DNA of 64,000 bases from assembly GCA_016714365.1 (NCBI GenBank), contig JADJNH010000005.1, positions 248,001-312,000 of the forward strand. Direction: 5' to 3'. Each line of letters opens with the position of its first letter. Positions within the stretch are counted from its first letter, which is position 1. Below the pieces are notes generated by a model. It was not told where the DNA came from. It did not search any database and saw nothing but the letters and a program-made list of their open reading frames with translations. Shown piece by piece: positions 27,705-36,555 of the stretch. Origin of the DNA: Candidatus Vicinibacter affinis (GTDB lineage Bacteria; Bacteroidota; Bacteroidia; Chitinophagales; Saprospiraceae). A program made the translations under genes and the position numbers.

Positions 27705-29113
27705 AAGGCTGATTTTGTATGGATAAAAATACCCTTTTCTTTTAAATGATTAATAGAATAATTAATTTGAAGCTTCAACGTATTATTCAACAATATATCC
27801 AAACCTGTTGTAATACTGTATAAATACTCGTTAGAAAGAGGGTTGTACTGACTGTAAAAGGGATCTTTAACATATCCTACATTAAAGTTTACTTTAATAT
27901 CAACAATAGCATCAAGTTTTATCTTCGGCTCAGAGCGTAAAGGTTTAAATATTCCTTTCCTGAACTGCATCAATTCTAAATAAATCCCTGAAGTTCCATA
28001 AAAATAATCTAAACCATCTATTATGTAGTATTCATATCCTTCTAACTGGTTTTGATATCCTAATGATCTGTAAAGGTTAAAGGCAGGTTTCTTGCGTGTA
28101 ATTCCGTGTCCAGCTGCTACAAAAATGACAGATCGGGTTCTCTTATTTAATCTGACTGCAGCCAACAATGCCTCTGATAAATTAAACAAATTTTGCTCAT
28201 TCTTTATACCTAATCCCGTTTTTGTTAAGCCTCCAAAGATTCTAATTCCTGATTTTGGTCGACTAACATTGTCTAAAGTTGAATATTGTGCTTCCAGATT
28301 AATTTTAAAATATTCTTGTTTTGTATTCCCCGAAAGTAAATAGTCTGGATTTAGAATTCCCAAAGACGAATGAATTACATTTTTATAAAAACCAAAAACA
28401 ACCCTATAGGTCCATAATCTATTGGGTCTCCATAAGCACTCTGAATAAACTTCTGATCTATAGAGTAATACGTCCCTTTCATTCTTATAAAATATTGCCT
28501 CGTTTTGCTTGGTTAGGAAATTAACTTCATGAAATGTTTGATATAGCCCTCCAATCTTTAGTCCTACATTGTTTCTTTTACTAATGTATGGATATTCATA
28601 ACTCAATTCATGTTTATCCGTATATCCGGTATGATACAATACTTTAAGTTTGTCTTTCCTTCCTGTTAAATTATAATGATACAATTTTAGCCCTAAATTT
28701 ATTCTCTTAATTGAATGATTAAATGTATTCCACCAAACATTAAAATTTCTGTCCGCCAATTCAAAAATTATGGATGGAAACACTAACCAGTTCTCTCTAA
28801 GATAGATATGGAAACTTAAATTACAATGACCTGATAATTCAATTACATATTTTACCTCAACTAAAGAAAATAAATTAGTCCGAATTAAGTCTGTTTCAAT
28901 TTCCTTAACTTTTTGATTTATCGTGTTTATTGAAATTTTCTCCCCTTGAACAATTCTCGTCTCTAATAAAATTACCCAAGGCTTAGTTTTTTCTAAACCA
29001 ACAAATAAGACGGTATCTACGACAAGGGTGTCACAATTTGAATTTTGGCTTACTTGCCCGTAAATTATTTTTGGGCCAAATATTAATAAAAATATTGCTA
29101 ATTGTCTATACAT
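27701..29113 (-). CDS. Outer-membrane protein with one POTRA domain and a BamA-like barrel
   Basis: A 470-residue protein with a signal peptide (MYRQLAIFLLIFGPKIIYGQ). Residues 30-110 form a single POTRA-like domain (VDTVLFVGLEKTKPWVI ... NLFSLVEVKYVIEL). The rest is a barrel of Omp85 type with strands such as LKVLYHTGYTDKHELSYEYPY and LDAIVDIKVNFNVGYV. It is much shorter than BamA (835 residues at 5654-8161) and resembles the surface-antigen (Omp85-like) proteins of unknown substrate. The ending does not show the usual terminal aromatic residue except SAF. It is translationally coupled on both sides, to the CBS gene and to nadK. Confidence 0.75.
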   Translation of the reverse strand: MYRQLAIFLLIFGPKIIYGQVSQNSNCDTLVVDTVLFVGLEKTKPWVILLETRIVQGEKISINTINQKVKEIETDLIRTNLFSLVEVKYVIELSGHCNLSFHIYLRENWLVFPSIIFELADRNFNVWWNTFNHSIKRINLGLKLYHYNLTGRKDKLKVLYHTGYTDKHELSYEYPYISKRNNVGLKIGGLYQTFHEVNFLTKQNEAIFYKNERDVLLYRSEVYSECLWRPNRLWTYRVVFGFYKNVIHSSLGILNPDYLLSGNTKQEYFKINLEAQYSTLDNVSRPKSGIRIFGGLTKTGLGIKNEQNLFNLSEALLAAVRLNKRTRSVIFVAAGHGITRKKPAFNLYRSLGYQNQLEGYEYYIIDGLDYFYGTSGIYLELMQFRKGIFKPLRSEPKIKLDAIVDIKVNFNVGYVKDPFYSQYNPLSNEYLYSITTGLDILLNNTLKLQINYSINHLKEKGIFIHTKSAF

Positions 29114-29762
29114 TTAAAAAATGCATAAATTCATCATACCTGTCCTTAAATATATCTGTATACTCACCTTCGGAAAAGACATTTTTTATTTCTATTTCAT
29201 GTCTGTAAAAGTGATTCAAAATTGCTTGTGGATCGACTTGGTTTAATTTCAAAGTGACTAAAACTGTGTTATCTTCTGAGATTTCAGAAATAAAATTACT
29301 TAAAATTATACCATTGTGTTCTTCTACAATTTGTGATAACAAAACCAAAGAATAATCCAGTCTCCTCATTGATATAACAACTATGCTCCCTGGTTCCAAA
29401 GTAGAAAAATTTTGTGAATAATACTTTATTAAATCTGGCTTTGTTACACACCCAATATAGGTTCTATTAGAATCTACAATTGGAAGACAACTTAAATCTA
29501 ACCTGATTATTTTAGCCCACAAATGAATAAAAAGTTCTCCTGGACTCGCGACAGTACTTAGAAAAATATTTTTTTCAGTGATTATAAAATCACTTTTTTC
29601 TTCTTTTAATATATCCGCATTAATTAGCCCCAGATACGATCCTTGTGAAATTACAGGTAAGTGGTTTATTTGATTCTCCTGCATATTAATCAAGACATCC
29701 TTTATTAAACTGCCTAATTTTGCAGGGATGATTTGGCTTGAAAATAAATTGTTGTTGATCAT
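29106..29762 (-). CDS. CBS-domain protein
   Basis: A 218-residue cytoplasmic protein with two CBS repeats in about residues 1-130 (INHLPVISQGSYLGLINADIL and LSCLPIVDSNRTYIGCVTKPDLI). These normally bind adenine nucleotides such as AMP, ATP or SAM. The ~80-residue C-terminal part looks like an ACT-type fold (SIVVISMRRLDYSLVLLSQIVEEHN). Proteins of this kind next to nadK are common in Bacteroidota and remain uncharacterised. It overlaps neighbours by 4 and 8 nt. Confidence 0.85.
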   Translation of the reverse strand: MINNNLFSSQIIPAKLGSLIKDVLINMQENQINHLPVISQGSYLGLINADILKEEKSDFIITEKNIFLSTVASPGELFIHLWAKIIRLDLSCLPIVDSNRTYIGCVTKPDLIKYYSQNFSTLEPGSIVVISMRRLDYSLVLLSQIVEEHNGIILSNFISEISEDNTVLVTLKLNQVDPQAILNHFYRHEIEIKNVFSEGEYTDIFKDRYDEFMHFLNV

Positions 29763-30571
29763 TTAAAGGGATCATTTATTCTGTTCTGAAAGTAACTACC
29801 ATAACTACCTTTGTTTTCAACCAGTGTCTTTTCTCTGATTTTATTCAATTCTAAAATCTCTTCCTGCTTGCTTAGGTTTAAACTTTGTAAAATATCTGAA
29901 CTAAGTCTAAATTGATTTGCTTTAAAAGTTTCAAATTCTGGCATTACTCTGATGTAAGCCAAAGACTCATGAGTCATAATTTTATCAAAATCTTTAAATC
30001 CCAAAGAAGTAGCTTCATCAAGATGTTTAAAAGCCTCTATTGCTTTTTCACTAACTGAATATGCGCAGGCTATATTAAAATGAGTAGCCGTATCATTATG
30101 ATTTAAGTCTAGTGCCAATTTAAACTCTTCAATAGCCCCCTTTATGTCATAATTTTTAAATTTTTTTATTCCACTTTGTTTATGAGATTCGCTTTTCTTT
30201 TTATTTTTATACAAATCAAAATATCCTCTTCTACTCTTTTGAGTAGTGTTCTCATCTTCATCTAATAAGATGTATTTGCCCTGACGAGAAGTTTGTTCCT
30301 TTGTTTGATCTCTCCTATTACCATACCTATCTCTAAAATTATGGCTGTTGTATCTTCTGTCAAATTCATTCTGATCCATCATTAATAACCTATATGCATC
30401 ATACCACCCTAATAAAGTTGACAGGGGAAAACTTAAAATTTTAAAAAAACTCATCCAAAAATAGATACCAATATATAACAAACCCAATTCAGGTTGTCTG
30501 AGGTAAAATCTATGAACTCCAAAACCTCCTGCCATGATTGCCAACAAAACAGCAACCCATTTATTTTTCAT
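29759..30571 (-). CDS. TM2-domain membrane protein with TPR region
   Basis: A 270-residue protein. The N-terminal ~70 residues form a TM2 domain: two transmembrane helices with the hallmark GGFGVHRFYLRQPELGLLY and a closing GWYDAYRLLMMD. A charged linker follows, then a TPR-like section (FKNYDIKGAIEEFKLALDLNHN, TATHFNIACAYSVSEKAIEA). The C-terminal ~60 residues resemble the unnamed TPR-end found in other Bacteroidota. The protein probably sits in the inner membrane with the TPR part in the cytoplasm. It overlaps the phosphatase gene by 11 nt and the CBS gene by 4 nt. Confidence 0.82.
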   Translation of the reverse strand: MKNKWVAVLLAIMAGGFGVHRFYLRQPELGLLYIGIYFWMSFFKILSFPLSTLLGWYDAYRLLMMDQNEFDRRYNSHNFRDRYGNRRDQTKEQTSRQGKYILLDEDENTTQKSRRGYFDLYKNKKKSESHKQSGIKKFKNYDIKGAIEEFKLALDLNHNDTATHFNIACAYSVSEKAIEAFKHLDEATSLGFKDFDKIMTHESLAYIRVMPEFETFKANQFRLSSDILQSLNLSKQEEILELNKIREKTLVENKGSYGSYFQNRINDPFK

Positions 30572-31790
30572 CTTTGTAAAATTTAAAAGTCAAAATTGCA
30601 ATATCATCAGGTACCTCCTGATCTTCTTTAAAAGTTAATAACTCTTCCATTACACTTCCTGCCGTTTGCTCTGCGTCTAACATTTTGTTTTCCAAGATAT
30701 GTCTTTTAAGCATTTCTGTATTATAATTTTTGCCAGATTTGTTCTTTATATCGACCAATCCATCTGTAAATGCTATAAGTGTCACATCTTCATCTAACCT
30801 AACTATCCCTTCATTAATTTCAGGAAGATTTTCAAAATGCCCAATAATTGTGGTGGTAGCTTTTAATTCCGTTGACTCGTTTCCCTTTATTAGCAAAGGA
30901 GGAATGTGGCCTGCATTGACATAATAAAGCATATTTTGCTTGATATCGGCAATGGCTATAAAAAAGGTGAGATATTTTTCTCCCTTGGTCATCCTGGATA
31001 CAGTTTGATTTAATGCAATAACAAGAGTTTCAAGATCTCTGTACTGTTGACCAAGGTTTTGAACCAATGCTTGAAAATTAGCCATAATCATGGCAGCAGC
31101 CATGCCCTTTCCAGAAACATCTGCAATACAAAAAAGAATTTTATTTTCAGAAAATTTTATAAAATCAATATAATCTCCTCCTACCTTATAATGGGGTCTG
31201 TAAACGTTCGCCAACTGATAATGAGTTCCGCATGGCATTTTAGCAGGAATAAGCATTTGTGTGACCTCCTTTGCAAACTCCATTTCTTTCTCTTGTACAA
31301 TTTGTCCCCTTACAAGCATCTTATTTTCTATTGCAACAGCTATGATATTGGTGATTGAAGTTATAAACTGAATATTATTAAAAACATCTTCGCTTCTTTT
31401 TACTCCACTTATTAGCGAATAGGCTATTGGTTGCTTTTTATGATAAACCGGAATTATAAATTCAAATTCTTGAAGCCGAGGATCATCTTGCGGTTTTATT
31501 GTATGCAATCTGGTAAATTGCATAAACAAAACAGGAAGTTCTTCTATTTTTACATTGTGATCAATATTATACTCTACACACAAATTCCATGAATTATTAT
31601 CCCTTATGAACAGAGCAATTTTTTCTATACTTAGCTCCCAGGTTAGGAAATTTTTATACATATTAAAAAGATCCTCCTGCGGTAAGTTTTCATTGATCGC
31701 TTGTGTTATATTTAGCAACGAAGTTATTTGAAGCTGTTTTAGGCTCAACTCATTTTCCATTTTTGTTAATATGCCTTGTTCCCTGTTCAT
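30561..31790 (-). CDS. PP2C/SpoIIE-type serine phosphatase with N-terminal GAF-like domain
   Basis: A 409-residue cytoplasmic regulator of the RsbU/SpoIIE group. The N-terminal ~165 residues look like a GAF sensor domain. The SpoIIE (PPM) domain spans about residues 195-405 with the metal-binding motifs VGGDYIDFI, CIADVSGKGMAAAM and FTDGLVDIKN. Such phosphatases usually control anti-sigma-factor antagonists; no STAS or HPK partner is visible in the window, so the target is unknown. It lies 4 nt downstream of the ABC permease gene. Confidence 0.92.
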   Translation of the reverse strand: MNREQGILTKMENELSLKQLQITSLLNITQAINENLPQEDLFNMYKNFLTWELSIEKIALFIRDNNSWNLCVEYNIDHNVKIEELPVLFMQFTRLHTIKPQDDPRLQEFEFIIPVYHKKQPIAYSLISGVKRSEDVFNNIQFITSITNIIAVAIENKMLVRGQIVQEKEMEFAKEVTQMLIPAKMPCGTHYQLANVYRPHYKVGGDYIDFIKFSENKILFCIADVSGKGMAAAMIMANFQALVQNLGQQYRDLETLVIALNQTVSRMTKGEKYLTFFIAIADIKQNMLYYVNAGHIPPLLIKGNESTELKATTTIIGHFENLPEINEGIVRLDEDVTLIAFTDGLVDIKNKSGKNYNTEMLKRHILENKMLDAEQTAGSVMEELLTFKEDQEVPDDIAILTFKFYKDEK

Positions 31791-31794
31791 TCCT

Positions 31795-32766
31795 TTATTT
31801 CAGTGCTATTTTTATATCAAGTTTGTCCCTTAAATGATTGGTTACTAGTTGAAAAGAAAGTATTAACAAAACTACAACAATAGCCGGAATTAATCCCTGC
31901 ATTGTCCTTCCGCTAAAAATTAACGTATATTGCTCTTGCATAATGTTTCCCAATGTTGGAACAGGCGGTTGCAGTCCCAAACCAAGAAAAGATAATCCAG
32001 ACTCTAATAATATAGCCAATGCAAAGTTTGCAGAAATCTGAATCCATATTGGACCGGTAATATTGGGAAAAATATGATGAATAAGAATTCTAATATCTGA
32101 GAAACCAAGCGCTTTTGCTGCTTGAACGAAAGTTGCTTGCTTAAAAGCCATTACTTGTCCTCTGACCAGTCTGGCTAAATCTCCCCACATTGTAAGACCA
32201 ATTGAAATAAAAATCGACCAAAAATTCTTTCCAAATACCAATAAAATTATAAATGCCAATAAAACAGTTGGTAAAGACCAAAACAAACTAATAAAAAAAG
32301 AAATGAGATGGTCAAAAACACCACCAAAATATCCCGACAATGCACCTAGTAAAGTGCCTATTAAAACAGACAAAAAAACAGAAGCAAAACTTATCAAAAG
32401 TGTAAATCTGAGTCCAATAATAATTCTACTATAAATGTCTCGTCCATATCGATCGGTACCAAAAAGATATGTCCTGCAAAAGCCAATCTTATCGCCAAAC
32501 TTTGAAAGTGTCAACTTTTCAAAAGAATCTTCTCCATAAACCCATTTTTCTAAAATAGTCTGATTTGGCAAATTGCTCGGGGGTAAAAAGCAAGCCACAA
32601 AACCAGGATTATTCAAAGCTATTTCTGGAACCTGCGTGTTGCAATTTTTTGTCTGGTCAATACAAATTAAATATCCAAGTAAACCAAAAATTATTGCTAC
32701 CGATAGGTAGATTGTTGCAAAGTAATATAGCGCATCGGAAACCTTTAAAGAATATTTAAAATTCAT
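31795..32766 (-). CDS. ABC transporter permease, OppC/DppC family
   Basis: A 323-residue inner-membrane permease of the peptide/nickel importer class. It has an N-terminal transmembrane helix, a ~90-residue periplasmic insertion, and five further helices. The BPD_transp_1 signature is seen as VQAAKALGFSDIRILIHHIFPN (coupling helix) and the C-terminal ESGLSFLGLGLQPPVPTLGNIM. No OppB, ATPase or binding-protein gene is adjacent, which is unusual because these transporters are normally encoded together. It overlaps the MazG-like gene by 4 nt. Confidence 0.93.
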   Translation of the reverse strand: MNFKYSLKVSDALYYFATIYLSVAIIFGLLGYLICIDQTKNCNTQVPEIALNNPGFVACFLPPSNLPNQTILEKWVYGEDSFEKLTLSKFGDKIGFCRTYLFGTDRYGRDIYSRIIIGLRFTLLISFASVFLSVLIGTLLGALSGYFGGVFDHLISFFISLFWSLPTVLLAFIILLVFGKNFWSIFISIGLTMWGDLARLVRGQVMAFKQATFVQAAKALGFSDIRILIHHIFPNITGPIWIQISANFALAILLESGLSFLGLGLQPPVPTLGNIMQEQYTLIFSGRTMQGLIPAIVVVLLILSFQLVTNHLRDKLDIKIALK

Positions 32767-33092
32767 AATTTTTCATTGTCAAGGTGTCTTTTACTGTCTC
32801 TTTCTGTCTTTTTTAATATATTTTCATTGAATGCTTTTTCAAGATCTATATCCATTTGATTTGCAAGGCATATACACACGAATATAATATCAGCTAATTC
32901 ATCTTGAATTCTTGCTTTCGGATCTTCTACACCTTCAGAGTTTTTGAAAGACTGCTCCCCATAAACCCTTGCCATGTACCTCGATAGCTCTCCAACTTCT
33001 TCCATTAAAATAGCAAGATTTGTTAATTCATTAAAGTATCTCTTACCATATTTTTTTATCCAATTGTCGACCTCCTTTTGATATTTTTTCAC
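32763..33092 (-). CDS. MazG-like nucleotide pyrophosphohydrolase
   Basis: A 109-residue all-alpha NTP pyrophosphohydrolase. The metal-binding motifs EEVGELSRYMAR (E-x2-E) and DELADIIFVCICLANQ (the E-x2-D-type motif) are intact, and a histidine-containing segment closes the protein. It is the short single-domain form (iMazG/RS21-C6-like), probably hydrolysing non-canonical dNTPs. Its start shares a base with the dtd stop. Confidence 0.92.
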   Translation of the reverse strand: MKKYQKEVDNWIKKYGKRYFNELTNLAILMEEVGELSRYMARVYGEQSFKNSEGVEDPKARIQDELADIIFVCICLANQMDIDLEKAFNENILKKTERDSKRHLDNEKL

Positions 33093-33544
33093 TATTCCCT
33101 ATTTTTAGAATCCATAACTATTGTTACTGGACCATCATTAGTTAATTTTATCTGCATATCTGCTCCAAAAATACCTGTTCTTATCTTTCCCGGGATCCTA
33201 TTTTCTGCCTGTTCACAAAAATAATCATATAATTTTTTTCCAATTTCTGGCTTTGCTGAATCACTAAAACCTGGTCTGTTCCCTTTTTTAGTGCTTGCAA
33301 ATAAGGTAAATTGACTAACTAATAGTATTTCACCATTAATTTCAGAAACATTAAAATTCATTTTATCATTCTCGTCTGAAAAAATTCGGATTTGAACTAA
33401 TTTTGAAATAATCCAATCTGCATCTGCCTCATCATCATTAATTCCGATTCCTACCAATACGCAAAGACCTGGACCAATGCTGGTGTGTATTGCTTTATCA
33501 ATAATTATTATGGCTTCTGTAACTCTTTGTATTATTATTCTCAC
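33092..33544 (-). CDS. dtd: D-aminoacyl-tRNA deacylase
   Basis: A 150-residue proofreading enzyme that removes D-amino acids (and glycine from tRNA-Ala) from tRNA. The two DTD signatures are present: LLVSQFTLFAST (SQ-x-T-L) and TNDGPVTIVMDS (the G-P cross-subunit motif). GNRPGFSDSA lies between. It is the first gene of the ten-gene minus-strand cluster and starts at the edge of the AT-rich gap proposed as the replication origin. Confidence 0.96.
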   Translation of the reverse strand: MRIIIQRVTEAIIIIDKAIHTSIGPGLCVLVGIGINDDEADADWIISKLVQIRIFSDENDKMNFNVSEINGEILLVSQFTLFASTKKGNRPGFSDSAKPEIGKKLYDYFCEQAENRIPGKIRTGIFGADMQIKLTNDGPVTIVMDSKNRE

Positions 33545-33797
33545 TTTCTTTATTCTGATTGAAGCTAAAAGTAGTCTTTTTGTTTAAGAATGATAATTTG
33601 GATGAAAAATACTTTAAACATGATATTATTTTATTATGTCTATTTTATTCTTTATGAGAGACGAGAAAAAATATTTTTCAACATGGCTCCACAAATCGTT
33701 AACATGATTTATACATAGTTAAATCAATTTTTTTAATATATAAAATATTTAAATATTTAAAACCTTGTAATAAAATTATTATTTAGAAATGTCCATT

Positions 33798-33806
33798 TTA
33801 TCCACA
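33798..33806 (+). promoter_or_regulatory. DnaA box
   Basis: Exact match to TTATCCACA in the AT-rich divergent gap. Confidence 0.6.
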
Positions 33807-33901
33807 TTATATTTACTTTGTTATTTAACATGAATTTATTTAAAGGTCATGTTTAAAAGAATATAATTAGTTGATTAATAATATTTTAAATAAAATATAG
33901 T

Positions 33902-33910
33902 TGTGGATAA
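33902..33910 (-). promoter_or_regulatory. DnaA box (opposite orientation)
   Basis: Reads TGTGGATAA on the plus strand, an exact reverse match, 95 bp from the first box. Confidence 0.6.
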
Positions 33911-33936
33911 ATTTGTTAATAAAGCTTATTTCAGCT

Positions 33937-33945
33937 TTTTCCACA
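33937..33945 (+). promoter_or_regulatory. Near-consensus DnaA box
   Basis: TTTTCCACA differs from the consensus at one base, 26 bp beyond the second box. Confidence 0.4.
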
Positions 33946-34058
33946 TTTTAACAAGTATCATAATATTTCTTTTTTTTAAGTTTATTTTAAATATTAATGA
34001 ATAATATGATTTTAAAAAAAACTAATAAAAAGTGAATGTTTTAATTCAATTTTGAACC

Positions 34059-35108
34059 ATGATTATAAAAGTACAAAGTAAGGCTGTAAGAATCTGGTTA
34101 TTCTTTGGACTTATTATGGTTGCTGTCCAGATCTTTTTAGGTGGTATAACTAGACTGACGGGTTCGGGGTTAAGTATCACAAAATGGGAAATTGTTACAG
34201 GGTCTATTATTCCGCTGACAGAAGATGCATGGAATGAAAGTTTTAATCTTTATAAGGAAACTCCCCAGTATAAGAAGATTAATAATGGAATAAGTATTTC
34301 TGAATTTAAATATATTTATTGGTGGGAATATTTGCACAGATTATGGGCCCGCATAATGGGATTTGTATTCATCTTTCCTTTTTTCTTATTTATTAGAAAA
34401 GGTATTTTGCATAGGTGGCTGGTTAAGGATTTATTATTTATAGTTTTTTTGGCAGTCATTGTAGCATCGCTTGGATGGATAATGGTCGCAAGTGGATTAA
34501 TTAATAGACCCTGGGTAAATGCCTACAAATTATCTTTCCATTTATGTGCAGCCAGTATTCTTGTTGGATATTTATTATGGACTAATTTAAAAGCAGTCTA
34601 TGGATTCAGCTATGATCAATACAAGAGAAATTATTCGATTTATTATGGATTAATTCCCATTCTTTTCTTTCTACAAATATTTTTAGGTGGTTTGATGAGC
34701 GGCATGAAGGCAGCTTTAGTAGCACCAACATGGCCGGATATTAACGGTGTAATTATTCCTGGTGAGGTTAGAGCTATCTCTGATTTTACCTCATTTATAT
34801 TTAGGGATTATGAATCCAATCCAGGCAGTTCTATAATTGTTCAATTTTTTCACAGGTCTTTTGCATATTCAATATTGTTCTTTGTAGGTTGCGTTATTTG
34901 TATACAAAAGTTGAAAAAGGGTACAGTTGATATAAATATTTTATGGCTATTTTTATTTACTCTATTACAAGGTGTTATAGGAATACTTACATTAGTTTAT
35001 TCTCAGGGTAGTGTGCCTTTATGGTTTGGAGTATTGCATCAGATGTTAGGAATTTTTTGTTTTTGTTTTAGTATTTTTAGTTGGTATACTGTTCGTTTCC
35101 GGGAGTAA
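34059..35108 (+). CDS. ctaA: Heme A synthase (COX15/CtaA family)
   Basis: A 349-residue inner-membrane enzyme with about eight transmembrane helices that oxidises heme O to heme A for cytochrome oxidase. Visible motifs are GGITRLTGSGLSI near the N-terminus, WWEYLHRLWAR with a heme-ligand His, and a paired second-half set (KLSFHLCAASILVG, FFHRSFAYSILF, GVLHQMLG). It is of the longer, Alphaproteobacteria/mitochondria-like (type 2) form in length. It is the first gene to the right of the candidate origin. No cytochrome-oxidase genes are adjacent in the window. Confidence 0.95.
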   Translation: MIIKVQSKAVRIWLFFGLIMVAVQIFLGGITRLTGSGLSITKWEIVTGSIIPLTEDAWNESFNLYKETPQYKKINNGISISEFKYIYWWEYLHRLWARIMGFVFIFPFFLFIRKGILHRWLVKDLLFIVFLAVIVASLGWIMVASGLINRPWVNAYKLSFHLCAASILVGYLLWTNLKAVYGFSYDQYKRNYSIYYGLIPILFFLQIFLGGLMSGMKAALVAPTWPDINGVIIPGEVRAISDFTSFIFRDYESNPGSSIIVQFFHRSFAYSILFFVGCVICIQKLKKGTVDINILWLFLFTLLQGVIGILTLVYSQGSVPLWFGVLHQMLGIFCFCFSIFSWYTVRFRE

Positions 35109-35191
35109 TAGATTTGTTTATATAATGATCTTTATTAAAAGTGGTAACTGTTTATAGTATTTTTTATTTTTGACGTTAATAAATTTATATC

Positions 35192-35953
35192 ATGACATTG
35201 GAAATTATCCATGAGGGAAGATTTAAGTACATTGAATCAAAAAGTGAAGGAGAAGTAATATTACTCCTACATGGATTGTTCGGGGCCTTAAGTAATTTTA
35301 AAGGAATCATAGATTATTTTGGAAGTAAATATAGGGTGATAGTCCCGATTTTGCCAATATATGAATTACCCATTCTTCAGGTTTCACTTACTGGCTTGGT
35401 TAATTATGTATATGATTTCGTACGTCACAAGGATTTGGATAAAATACATCTCTTAGGTAATTCTTTAGGTGGTCATGTTGGCTTATTATATGCTTTAGAG
35501 GACTTGGATAGAGTTTCTTCAATAACATTGACAGGAAGTTCCGGGTTGTATGAAAGTGGAATGGGTAATACTTTTCCAAAAAGAGGTGATTACGATTTTA
35601 TTAAAACAAAAACAGAAGCTACGTTTTACGATCCCAATGTTGCAACCAAGGAGTTGGTAGATGAAGTTTATGGAATTGTGAATGACAGAGGTAAAGCGAT
35701 AAGAGTAATTGCAACTGCCAAGTCTGCCATCAGGCATAATCTTGGTGATAAGCTTCATTTAATAGAGAGACCAGCTCTGTTAATATGGGGAGCAAATGAT
35801 ATAGTTACTCCGCCTTTTGTGGGTGAAAAGTTTAAAGAGTTATTACCAAGTTCAAAACTATTTATTTTGGAAAAATGTGGGCATGCTCCAATGATGGAAA
35901 AGCCTGAAGAGTTTAACTTGATTTTCGAGAAATTTTTGAAAGAAATTTCATAA
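35192..35953 (+). CDS. Alpha/beta hydrolase
   Basis: A 253-residue single-domain hydrolase. The oxyanion motif is LLLHGLFGAL, the nucleophile elbow LLGNSLGGHVG (Ser about residue 93), the acid in LLIWGANDIVTPP and the His in EKCGHAPMMEKP. The substrate is unknown. It is preceded by TATTTTTG (35165-35172), a possible -7 element. It is followed after 65 bp by the sigma-factor gene on the same strand. Confidence 0.9.
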   Translation: MTLEIIHEGRFKYIESKSEGEVILLLHGLFGALSNFKGIIDYFGSKYRVIVPILPIYELPILQVSLTGLVNYVYDFVRHKDLDKIHLLGNSLGGHVGLLYALEDLDRVSSITLTGSSGLYESGMGNTFPKRGDYDFIKTKTEATFYDPNVATKELVDEVYGIVNDRGKAIRVIATAKSAIRHNLGDKLHLIERPALLIWGANDIVTPPFVGEKFKELLPSSKLFILEKCGHAPMMEKPEEFNLIFEKFLKEIS

Positions 35954-36018
35954 TTTATTAATTGTAGGCAGCGGTTGTATCTTGTAGTGGGTCTATGTTG
36001 TTAAGGCCTGGTTTATTT

Positions 36019-36555
36019 ATGGATGTAGAACTAATCATACAGGGCTGTCTTTTGGGAGATAGAAAGTTTCAAAAGGCATTGTTTGATCGTTTTTCTGGAA
36101 AGATGATGGCGGTTTGTATGAGATATTCCAAACATAAAATGGAAGCGGAGGATTTACTCCAAGATGGCTTTATTAAGGTATTCCAAAATTTAAATCAATA
36201 TAAGTCCGAAGGTCCATTTGAACAATGGATTAGAAGAATTATGATAAACAATGCAATTAAGAAATATCATAAGAAAAGTAACCAAAATGAATTTTTAAGT
36301 TCAGATGATATGCCGGAAATGTTTGAGGCAGAAGAAGGAATGACCAACTTGTTCTATAATGAGCTTATTGAAATGGTGGAGGAATTACCTGATGGTTACC
36401 GTATGGTTTTTAATTTATACGCAATAGAAGGGTATAGTCATAAAGAAATTTCTGAGATGCTTTTAATTGAAGAAAGTACATCTCGATCTCAACTTGTTAA
36501 GGCAAGAAAAGTGTTGCAAGAAAAATTAATGAATAGTCAAAAAGTTACAATATGA
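36019..36555 (+). CDS. ECF-type RNA polymerase sigma-70 factor (second copy)
   Basis: A 178-residue paralogue of the sigma factor at 4923-5468. Region 2 is seen as KMEAEDLLQDGFIKVFQNL and WIRRIMINNAI, and region 4 as GYSHKEISEMLLIEESTSRSQ. The ATG at 36019 was chosen because it aligns with the start of the paralogue (MDVELIIQGCLLGD); a longer frame begins at 35995. It overlaps the barrel gene by 4 nt (ATGA), the same coupling as in the other pair. Confidence 0.94.
   Translation: MDVELIIQGCLLGDRKFQKALFDRFSGKMMAVCMRYSKHKMEAEDLLQDGFIKVFQNLNQYKSEGPFEQWIRRIMINNAIKKYHKKSNQNEFLSSDDMPEMFEAEEGMTNLFYNELIEMVEELPDGYRMVFNLYAIEGYSHKEISEMLLIEESTSRSQLVKARKVLQEKLMNSQKVTI

Larger units (their letters stand above)
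33545..34058. other. Candidate chromosomal replication origin (oriC)
   Basis: A 514-bp, extremely AT-rich gap between divergently transcribed gene blocks. It contains perfect DnaA boxes TTATCCACA at 33798-33806 (plus) and TGTGGATAA at 33902-33910 (opposite orientation), and a one-mismatch box TTTTCCACA at 33937-33945. A tandem AAATATTT at 33743-33758 lies in an A/T run that could serve as an unwinding element. Two parS sites lie about 4 kb away. No dnaA is adjacent, as is common in this phylum. There is no experimental proof. Confidence 0.5.
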
